6,889 nucleotides of DNA, taken from positions 1-6,889 of the forward strand of contig JBFHER010000213.1 in the NCBI GenBank assembly GCA_041584055.1, in the 5' to 3' direction. Shown in pieces: positions 1 to 6,091 of the stretch (within the stretch, counting starts at the first letter, position 1; each line of letters begins with the position of its first letter). The notes under the pieces were generated by a model that saw only the letters and a list, made by a program, of their open reading frames with translations, searched no databases and had not been told where the DNA came from. The stretch comes from JBFHER01 sp041584055. GTDB taxonomy: Bacteria; Bacteroidota; Bacteroidia; Bacteroidales; UBA5342. The translations under genes were made by a program, and so were the position numbers.

Positions 1-987
1 GAAATGAACCACGCCGCCACGGTAGATGGTCCAGTCGCTGCGCAGCAGGCGGTCGGCCGTTTTCATAAAGGTACGGATGGTGCGTTTGAGGGTAAGTCCT
101 TCAAGGGAAACATATTTCACCGGGTTTTCCATGCTGCCATCGAAGACAAAGAGCTGCTCCAGGGCAGCCACCTCCACTTCGGCATTATTCAAATCAAGCC
201 CTTCTTCAGGATAGAAAAAGAGTTCAAATGTATTGCGGTTTAAATACCATTCATTAACGGTATCCAGTTCTTCAAAAATATTTTCCACAAAACGGTATTC
301 GGCATGCTGACTGCTGCCGCGGTTGTTTTGGGTACCTCCTTCAAGCAGCACTTCATGATCATTTTTCTTCCCGGTTATCTGATAGTGAACACCTCCCCAG
401 CGTGCTTTATGCATGGCATGAAAATATCCATACGTCGGATCTTCCCAGGTAGCCACCCGTTCTTTGGACAGACAATCTGCCGCAATCCCGTTGAAAGCCG
501 GTGCATTTTCTGTATAGTTTGGATAACGGGCCAGCACCTGTTGTTTGCCATTGATAAACAAGGTTTCGAATACCAGTCCTTCCGGTGCCTGGGTTTTGTA
601 AATGTTATCATCGTATTTTTCCCATTTCAAGCCTGTAAGCTCCACACCACCCAGTACCTGGGGCGCTTCATTTTTATATGCTTTATAGGTGATTGGCGCT
701 CCTTTCGAACCACTGTCGTCTGCCGTGAAAACAATGGGTTCCGATAAGTAGTATTTTCCTCCCCTTAAGTAAACCGTAATGGCTTCATTTGGATTGGCCT
801 GTTTATATTCCCTGACTTTGGTTTGGGTGTATGCAATGCTGGCATACGGTTTTTTCAGCGTTCCATTTCCTTTGTCGTTCCCTGAAGGAGAAACATAAAA
901 ATCTTTGGCATTCCCGTTTAGGCTTGAAAACAAAGCGACCAGAATAAAAAGGATGCAGAATCGAATCAACTTATAACTAAAATTCAT
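1..987 (-). CDS. Secreted right-handed beta-helix protein, probable carbohydrate-active enzyme (C-terminus beyond left edge)
   Basis: The frame is open from ATG at 987-985 to the left edge, giving 329 residues with no stop, so the C-terminal part is missing. Residues 1-27 form a Sec signal peptide with a hydrophobic core (about 8-22) and a likely cut after Asn-Gly-Asn-Ala. The mature protein opens with FYVSPSGNDKGNG and KKPYASI, the usual entry to secreted parallel beta-helix proteins, followed by a GGKYYLSEPIVF strand. Further blocks recall a family usually annotated only as right-handed parallel beta-helix repeat protein: LFINGKQQVLARYPN (143-157), FHAMHKARWGGVHYQITGK (189-207), FVENIFEELDTVNEWYL (233-249) and LLRSDWTIYRGG (314-325). 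Such proteins are often 600 residues or more, so roughly half may lie outside. Polysaccharide lyases and GH families such as GH141 share the fold, but I cannot assign an activity. It is the last gene of the run, 58 nt after the GH67-like gene. Confidence 0.85.
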   Translation of the reverse strand, partial: MNFSYKLIRFCILFILVALFSSLNGNAKDFYVSPSGNDKGNGTLKKPYASIAYTQTKVREYKQANPNEAITVYLRGGKYYLSEPIVFTADDSGSKGAPITYKAYKNEAPQVLGGVELTGLKWEKYDDNIYKTQAPEGLVFETLFINGKQQVLARYPNYTENAPAFNGIAADCLSKERVATWEDPTYGYFHAMHKARWGGVHYQITGKKNDHEVLLEGGTQNNRGSSQHAEYRFVENIFEELDTVNEWYLNRNTFELFFYPEEGLDLNNAEVEVAALEQLFVFDGSMENPVKYVSLEGLTLKRTIRTFMKTADRLLRSDWTIYRGGVVHF

Positions 988-1028
988 CTTATATCACGTT
1001 TTTGAATTGCTTATTCTATGGATTTATG

Positions 1029-1043
1029 ATTTTGCTGCAAAAT
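1029..1043. promoter_or_regulatory. 15-bp palindrome in the gap before the beta-helix gene
   Basis: The sequence ATTTTGCTGCAAAAT has two perfect 7-bp arms around one central base. It lies in the 58-nt gap between the GH67-like and beta-helix genes, starting 3 nt beyond the upstream stop codon. A one-base centre is too tight for an RNA hairpin and there is no T-run, so it does not look like a terminator. A dimeric regulator could bind it, but an AT-rich palindrome of this size can also arise by chance. Confidence 0.3.
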
Positions 1044-1045
1044 AA

Positions 1046-3226
1046 CTATTCTTTTTTAGCTATAACAATATCCATTTCAGCAAACCGGATTGCTTTTTGC
1101 CAATCCACATGTCCAACCCGGTTTGTCCAGACAGGATTTATATGTTCCTGCATGGCCGTATTGGCATACCGTTTCCAATATTTCAGGGCTTCTTCCAAAG
1201 CTGTCACCGACTTGCTTTGATATGCCTTATTTTTGGTTTCGCGGTACATGGCCAGATGTGTTGCACCTTCAATTTTATGTGCATAGTAACTTCCCAGCAA
1301 GGCCATTGTTTTTATATCGTGCAAGGTGACAGCCAGCTCAGTGTTTTCTCCGGCTGTTAATGCGTCGGTAAGCGATAGCGCTTTACTTGCATTTGACAAC
1401 AACATTTCTGACACGTCAAGTGGTGTTTTTAACGCTGAGCTATCTCCGGCAAGCACCATCTTTACATAATCGGGAATGGATTGAAAGCCTGCTTTGGGAT
1501 GCGGCTTTACATGAATAAAGCTGTTTACATCATGAAACTCTGTTTTCGTTTTGGTGAATCTTTCACGCCCTTTGCAGCCCTCGATGTACCACATAAAATC
1601 AAGCCATCCCCAATGGAAACCTGTAGTTGTTGGATATATCATTGAAGCTTCCTGCCATGCAACAAATAGTGTGGCAGCATCCACGTCAGGAAAATGGCTC
1701 TGTAATATGGCGATGAAACGCTCATTGGTCATTTCCGGATCGTAGCCCAAACGGCCCCACATCATCCAGTGATACCAGTGTTTTACAATCTCGATTTGAC
1801 GCGGTGTATCGGGGTGCTTAGACGTGAACTCCCGTCCCCATACCCATTGATCAGAACCGTAATAGTAGCCACGGGATACATCGTAAGGAATGTTTTTAAT
1901 GAACTCACGCACAAAATCGGGGGCTCCCCAGCGAAAGTAGTAAACATCGTCGTTTCTTAGGGTCCAAATTGTTTTTAATCCGCCATGATCCTTTAAATCC
2001 TTTACGAATTCATCATGATAAGGTTGCTTTGTTGCACTCATCACATGTGCCTTGGCATATTTAAAGCTGAATACGAACTCAATGTTCTTATTGTCGATTA
2101 AAGGCTTAAACTTTTTCGAAATTTTATCCGCTTCGGCCATGTGTTGGCGATGGATGAATGTAAATTTCCGTTCAGGCATTTGTGCTGCAGCATCAAGTAC
2201 CCCCATTCCATAGGTTTGGAAGGCCCAATTTTCTTTTTCTTCAAACGTATAATCATACATGTTTTCTCCGGTTGTTAAGCCTATCCCAGCAAGGTCCGGG
2301 TAAGTAACAAACAGCTCTTTCACGCTTTTCCTGAAATAATCAACGGTAACAGGATTCTCCATTCTGTCGGTAATTCCGTATTTGCCCTTGGCTCCATGAA
2401 CGAAAATATTCCAGGTAACGATGTAAAAATCCACATTCCTGCTTTTTCCATACGCCATTACTTTTTTCCAGAACCGGATTTTCTCATCCATTGAAATTTC
2501 AATGAGGGTTTCAACATTATTTATAATTTCAGGTGCACAAAAGCCCCAGCCGTTGGTATTGTAATGTTCATCAAACGGATGGGTTGAGCGCTGAACATCG
2601 TCCAGGGCTACATCTTCGTATCCCGGAACGCGAACCATGGAAGGAAATGGATGCAAGTTCCAAAGTGAAATGTAATTGTAGCGATAACGTGCCAGGTTAT
2701 CGATGTACTCCGTCCAGAAGTCGTAATTCCACATTTCAGCAATGTTCTTTTGAGCAACGTCCGAGACATCGGTGTAACTGGGGGTACGTACGTCCAGTGG
2801 AATGTTGAATTTTGTGCCACGTCGCTCCATGTATGGGTTGATGCTTATGTCCTTAACCCCTTCCAGTCCGGAAGCACTTATTTGTTCAGCCAATTCCAGC
2901 GTTCCATACATCACACCTGCCGGGTCGGCACCGATCACCTGAATTTTCCCGTTTTGTTTGCTTAATTGAAAGCCCTCCGGTTTAAGTCCTGCGGTTTCTC
3001 CGGAAACTGCCAACACGATATCTGCCTCATCCTTATCCACTACCGAGAATTCTATACCCTTACGTTGAAGTGCTGCTGTCAGATCATCCAGTGCAAAATT
3101 GATTTGGGCATGTGATGCATCCGCATAAATGCGAACATTATTTGTTGGCGTTTTACATCCAATCAACAGGATTAACATGCTAAAAGCGATGCATAAGCCT
3201 TGTTTTTTAAGCAAGTCTGTATTCAT
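1046..3226 (-). CDS. Lipoprotein resembling GH67-type alpha-glucuronidases, putative glycoside hydrolase
   Basis: This 726-residue protein starts at ATG 3226-3224 and ends in TAG. Residues 1-24 are a lipoprotein signal with lipobox Leu-Ile-Gly-Cys (Cys24), so it should be membrane-anchored. Residues 30-128 look like the small alpha/beta domain found in front of GH20, GH67 and related barrels, including VIGADPAGVMYGTLELAEQI (97-116). From about 132 to 550 comes a probable (beta/alpha)8 barrel: ERRGTKFNIPLD, RYNYISLWNLHPFP (182-195), FYIVTWNIF, GIGLTTGENMYDY (314-326), IWTLRNDDVYYFRWG (420-434) and GSDQWVWGREF (457-467). Glu321, Asp426/Asp427 and Glu466 are candidate catalytic acids by position only. 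The C-terminal 150 residues look helical. GH67 enzymes remove (4-O-methyl)glucuronic acid from xylan side chains, but this is a distant relative and its substrate may differ. It follows the enolase-superfamily gene after 114 nt. Confidence 0.8.
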   Translation of the reverse strand: MNTDLLKKQGLCIAFSMLILLIGCKTPTNNVRIYADASHAQINFALDDLTAALQRKGIEFSVVDKDEADIVLAVSGETAGLKPEGFQLSKQNGKIQVIGADPAGVMYGTLELAEQISASGLEGVKDISINPYMERRGTKFNIPLDVRTPSYTDVSDVAQKNIAEMWNYDFWTEYIDNLARYRYNYISLWNLHPFPSMVRVPGYEDVALDDVQRSTHPFDEHYNTNGWGFCAPEIINNVETLIEISMDEKIRFWKKVMAYGKSRNVDFYIVTWNIFVHGAKGKYGITDRMENPVTVDYFRKSVKELFVTYPDLAGIGLTTGENMYDYTFEEKENWAFQTYGMGVLDAAAQMPERKFTFIHRQHMAEADKISKKFKPLIDNKNIEFVFSFKYAKAHVMSATKQPYHDEFVKDLKDHGGLKTIWTLRNDDVYYFRWGAPDFVREFIKNIPYDVSRGYYYGSDQWVWGREFTSKHPDTPRQIEIVKHWYHWMMWGRLGYDPEMTNERFIAILQSHFPDVDAATLFVAWQEASMIYPTTTGFHWGWLDFMWYIEGCKGRERFTKTKTEFHDVNSFIHVKPHPKAGFQSIPDYVKMVLAGDSSALKTPLDVSEMLLSNASKALSLTDALTAGENTELAVTLHDIKTMALLGSYYAHKIEGATHLAMYRETKNKAYQSKSVTALEEALKYWKRYANTAMQEHINPVWTNRVGHVDWQKAIRFAEMDIVIAKKE

Positions 3227-3248
3227 ATTTCACTTCGTTTGGTTAAGC

Positions 3249-3277
3249 ACTATACTCTTTTTTTTATCCGCGATCAA
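3249..3277 (-). promoter_or_regulatory. Possible sigma70-like promoter before the GH67-like gene
   Basis: On the minus strand TTGATC (3277-3272) and TATAGT (3254-3249) are separated by exactly 17 nt, matching 4/6 and 5/6 of the classical -35 and -10 boxes. A start near 3242 would leave a leader of about 15 nt. The main sigma factor of Bacteroidota prefers TTTG and TAnnTTTG boxes, which I do not see here, and the spacer is A-rich, so this may be chance. It lies in the largest intergenic gap of the window, where an internal promoter would be expected. Confidence 0.25.
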
Positions 3278-3340
3278 CAACTAAATCACTTTGCAGGGAT
3301 GCTCAATATTTATTTTCTTTATGTTGATTACGATTAAAAT

Positions 3341-4642
3341 TTAGAGTTCCACCAGCTCATGTGTTTTTATATAATCGGGGTCGATCGTAATCCCCAGACC
3401 AGAACCGGAGGTCACTTTGATTGCACCACCTACACTTTCGAAAGGTTCCGCCTTGCTTTCGATTGGAATGATTGTTCCGTTGGCATCCGGAGTTTCAAAC
3501 AATTTAAATTCGTGGTATTTTTCTGCTGCCGGACACACTGATACCATGTGCATTAAGTACAAGAAACCCAAACCGCCGCGGCTCATGTGCGGTGTGATTT
3601 TCAATCCGGCCGCTTCAGCCATCCGTGCCACCCGCATGGTCCGAATCATGCCGCCAAAGTAAAAAATATCAGGCTGAAGCACCTGAAAAACTTCATTGCC
3701 TGCAAGGTAACGAAAAGCATGTAAGCCGAACTCTTCTTCGCCACCTGCCATTGGAATGCGCAAGGCTTGTTCTACTGTTTTTTGTTCTTCATACCAATCC
3801 CAGGGCACCGGCTCTTCGTAGAAATAATAGTTGTATTCTTCCAGGATTTTACCAATTCTGATGGCCTCTTTAACACCGTATGAACCATTGCCATCAATCA
3901 TGAGCGTAAAATCGTCACCGAACTTTTCACGGGCTAATCTGATAAGTTTTTCAGTTCTGCCTGGTGCATTGTCACCATCAGTTCCTAAATTATCACCCAA
4001 TCCCGCACGAAGCTTAACGGCTTTGGCTTCAGTTTCCAACATATCCTGATACATCAACTCAAGTGAAGCTTCAGGTTCCAACTTTCGCAAGTTGGTATAG
4101 TGATGCCCCAGATAAATGGGCACTTCTTTTCTTTGTAACTCACCAATGAGCAGACCAGCCGGTTTGTTAACCGTATTGCCCAGCATGTCAAGTATTGCAA
4201 ACTCAATGGCAGCGACCTGCACATTCAATGGGATCCCCTGATTTTTAAGATTCCTTTCCACTGCATTAAAAATCAACAAATCCAGATCACGGGCATCTTT
4301 TCCAATAAAATGACGTTTCAGGCAGTGATGAAACATGGGATAACCGGATTTCGCGATGAATGGATGTCCTACAGAAATCCCTACGGCACCATCTTTCGAC
4401 CTTACTCTGACAATTGTATTGTTCCTATCTCTTAAGAGCTCCAGGGTCTCAACAATTACAGGATCAGGAAACAGTTCCCGCTTCAAAACGGGCTGGTTCA
4501 TCACTTCATCCAATTTAGAATAATCTGCCGTGGTCCCTTTACTTTCTTTTACTTTGCCAGCACAGGATGCAAGGGGCAACATCGCAGTTGCGCCACCGGA
4601 GATGGCAGCTGTTTTCAGGAAATTGCGTCGACTGGTTTTCAT
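3341..4642 (-). CDS. Exported enolase-superfamily enzyme of mandelate racemase/muconate lactonizing type, likely sugar-acid dehydratase
   Basis: The product has 433 residues, with ATG at 4642-4640 and stop TAA. The N-terminus carries a twin-arginine motif, SRRNFLK (4-10), then a moderately hydrophobic stretch and a lipobox-like Leu-Ala-Ser-Cys (Cys27), so it is probably exported folded and possibly lipidated. The capping domain spans about 50-175 and the barrel about 175-415. The superfamily active site is complete: Lys210 in a KLR motif (KxR instead of KxK), metal ligands Asp250 (MIDGNGSY), Glu276 (YEEPVP) and Glu302 (GGEEEFG), the Asp325 (QPDI) and His352 (TPHMSRGG) pair of the mandelate racemase subgroup, and Glu378 (HEF) as a likely substrate contact. 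This subgroup takes a proton next to a carboxylate, usually dehydrating or epimerising sugar acids. The exact substrate is unknown. It starts 4 nt after the plug-domain gene, indicating translational coupling. Confidence 0.9.
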   Translation of the reverse strand: MKTSRRNFLKTAAISGGATAMLPLASCAGKVKESKGTTADYSKLDEVMNQPVLKRELFPDPVIVETLELLRDRNNTIVRVRSKDGAVGISVGHPFIAKSGYPMFHHCLKRHFIGKDARDLDLLIFNAVERNLKNQGIPLNVQVAAIEFAILDMLGNTVNKPAGLLIGELQRKEVPIYLGHHYTNLRKLEPEASLELMYQDMLETEAKAVKLRAGLGDNLGTDGDNAPGRTEKLIRLAREKFGDDFTLMIDGNGSYGVKEAIRIGKILEEYNYYFYEEPVPWDWYEEQKTVEQALRIPMAGGEEEFGLHAFRYLAGNEVFQVLQPDIFYFGGMIRTMRVARMAEAAGLKITPHMSRGGLGFLYLMHMVSVCPAAEKYHEFKLFETPDANGTIIPIESKAEPFESVGGAIKVTSGSGLGITIDPDYIKTHELVEL

Positions 4643-4646
4643 TTGC

Positions 4647-5402
4647 CTATTCTTTTTTCAATTCAACAATCACAACTCCACTTGCTCCTCTTGAACCATA
4701 AATGGCCGACGAGCCATCTTTTAAAATACTTATGTTTTTCACTTCTATCGGTCTGATCATCTCGAAGGTGGTTTTATCAACCACCACCCCATCCAATACC
4801 AGCAGGGCGGCACTTGAACCGTACAATGAATTTTGACCACGAATGATAATGTCGCCATTTACAACACTAACACCCGAGAATCTTCCGGTTAAAACATCAT
4901 AAATGTCTGAATATTGGGAAAATCCAAGATCGTTATTGTTTAAGGCTGATACGGCATACAATTTATCTTTGTCCTTAATATGCCCATACCCAATGGCAAT
5001 CTCAGGACTTTCGGGATTTGTTTTAAACTTAAGGTTTACCAGCAAATAGTTATTTTCTGCCTTTATTTTCACTCTCCTTGACGTAAAACCATGGCCACTC
5101 ACCTTAATTTTGTCTTTTGGCATACACTGAATCTCAAAATTTCCCAGGCTATCGGTATAAAACTTCCGTTTAGAACTCAAGGCCATCACCTCTGCATTGA
5201 TCAAGGGGATGCTGTCAAAGGTTGTGACATAGCCTTTTAATATTCTTGGTTGCGCATCCTGACCGTTGGGAACAAGATTGTCGATGGGCACAATTCCATC
5301 CCAGGGATGTGCTTTTTGACTGGCAGAACCATATGTCTCATACAGACATGCGAACGTCAGCAAGACCAACAGCTTAACTGTTAAAAAATTGCGTGGTTTC
5401 AT
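4647..5402 (-). CDS. Small secreted protein with carboxypeptidase-regulatory-like and TonB plug domains, no barrel
   Basis: The protein is 251 residues long, with ATG at 5402-5400 and stop TAG. Residues 1-27 form a signal peptide with a likely cut near Tyr-Gly-Ser-Ala. Residues 54-125 form a carboxypeptidase-regulatory-like beta-sandwich (KGYVTTFDSIPLINAEV, then TDSLGNFEI). Residues 135-249 match the plug of SusC-type receptors: IGYGHIKDKDKLYAVSALN, YDVLTGRFSGVSVV, IIIRGQNSLYG, ALLVLDGVVVD, and SILKDGSSAIYGSRGASGVV. SusC proteins are about 1000 residues because a 22-strand barrel follows; here the gene stops right after the plug, and the next gene starts 4 nt later, so there is no lost barrel. 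No clear TonB box is seen. It overlaps the upstream DUF1080 gene by ATGA. It might interact with TonB, a receptor or the neighbouring enzymes, but its role is unknown. Confidence 0.88.
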   Translation of the reverse strand: MKPRNFLTVKLLVLLTFACLYETYGSASQKAHPWDGIVPIDNLVPNGQDAQPRILKGYVTTFDSIPLINAEVMALSSKRKFYTDSLGNFEIQCMPKDKIKVSGHGFTSRRVKIKAENNYLLVNLKFKTNPESPEIAIGYGHIKDKDKLYAVSALNNNDLGFSQYSDIYDVLTGRFSGVSVVNGDIIIRGQNSLYGSSAALLVLDGVVVDKTTFEMIRPIEVKNISILKDGSSAIYGSRGASGVVIVELKKE

Positions 5403-6046
5403 TTTATTTTTTTAATCCAGATATTTCGAAACTGTATTTTAGATCCTTCCGCCTGTAAACCGATGTAACCTTCAGAACGGGAACAGTTGCTTGCTACATT
5501 CTGAAGCAAACCATTCACACTTATTTTGATGGTATTGTCTTTGCAGACGATATCATAGCTATTCCATTCTCCTCCTGCCTCGTATTCGTTGGATTCGTGC
5601 ATTTTAGGGATGAGTTCCTTTACCTCTTCGGTGGATACATACAGACTGTCGCCCACCTGCGCACTCTCATCCACTGCATTAATTATAAAATCACCGGCTT
5701 TCATGTACTTCAATTGCGCCTGATAATGTTTAATCCAGATGGCATCCGGACCGAAGGCATGCAGAAGTATCCCACTGTTTGTAGGCTTTTCGGGATAGCG
5801 CCATTCAACATGCAGGCGGTAATTTGAATAACTCTTTTTTGTTCGCATATAGCCCATCGGGACGCCCGTATTTTCAATAAAACCATCTTTTACATAGTAA
5901 TAGGAATCAGGATTCACCGAAGCATCATCGGTGTAAATAACCCAATTGTCCAGATCTTGTCCATTGAACAGGAATTCTTTTTCACCGGATGTACATCCAA
6001 CCATGGTTAGAATGACGAATACCGTTTTTAATGCCATTTTCATCAT
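5399..6046 (-). CDS. DUF1080 lipoprotein (3-keto-glycoside hydrolase/lyase family), shorter copy
   Basis: The gene encodes 215 residues from ATG 6046-6044 to TGA; ATG codons at residues 2 and 4 are alternative starts. The signal ends in a lipobox-like Met-Val-Gly-Cys (Cys18). The rest is one DUF1080 (PF06439) jelly-roll domain: FLFNGQDLDNW (25-35), YVKDGFIENTG (51-61), TKKSYSNYRLHVEWRYP (69-85), NSGILLHAFG (90-99), GEWNSYDIVCKDNTIKISVNG (159-179) and GYIGLQAEGSKIQFRNIWIK (193-212). The family folds like lectins and concanavalin-type hydrolases, and some members cleave 3-keto-glycosides made by a sugar oxidoreductase. Where relatives usually read IE-x-QL, this protein has YQAQL, so the conserved Glu appears to be Gln109. 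It may thus be inactive, altered or purely sugar-binding. Its stop codon overlaps the start of the plug-domain gene. Confidence 0.9.
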   Translation of the reverse strand: MMKMALKTVFVILTMVGCTSGEKEFLFNGQDLDNWVIYTDDASVNPDSYYYVKDGFIENTGVPMGYMRTKKSYSNYRLHVEWRYPEKPTNSGILLHAFGPDAIWIKHYQAQLKYMKAGDFIINAVDESAQVGDSLYVSTEEVKELIPKMHESNEYEAGGEWNSYDIVCKDNTIKISVNGLLQNVASNCSRSEGYIGLQAEGSKIQFRNIWIKKIK

Positions 6047-6091
6047 AGAACTTTTTTGCTTCGTAATTCGTGGTTTGATCTTTACAACTTA

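Noticed and set aside
304..747. Plus-strand open frame of 147 codons
   Set aside because: It lies opposite the beta-helix gene, whose protein has clear family motifs throughout this stretch; the plus-strand product resembles nothing recognisable.
2533..2820. Open frames on both strands inside the GH67-like gene
   Set aside because: They overlap the conserved barrel motifs of the 726-residue protein and have no sensible N-terminus or domain.
3261..3276. Possible intrinsic terminator (ATC-GCG-GAT followed by an A-run on the minus strand)
   Set aside because: The stem is only 3 bp, and on the transcribed strand the run is A rather than U.
4647..5402. Plug-domain gene as a truncated SusC pseudogene
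   Set aside because: Its stop codon directly follows a complete plug, the neighbouring start is 4 nt away, and no barrel remnants follow in any frame.
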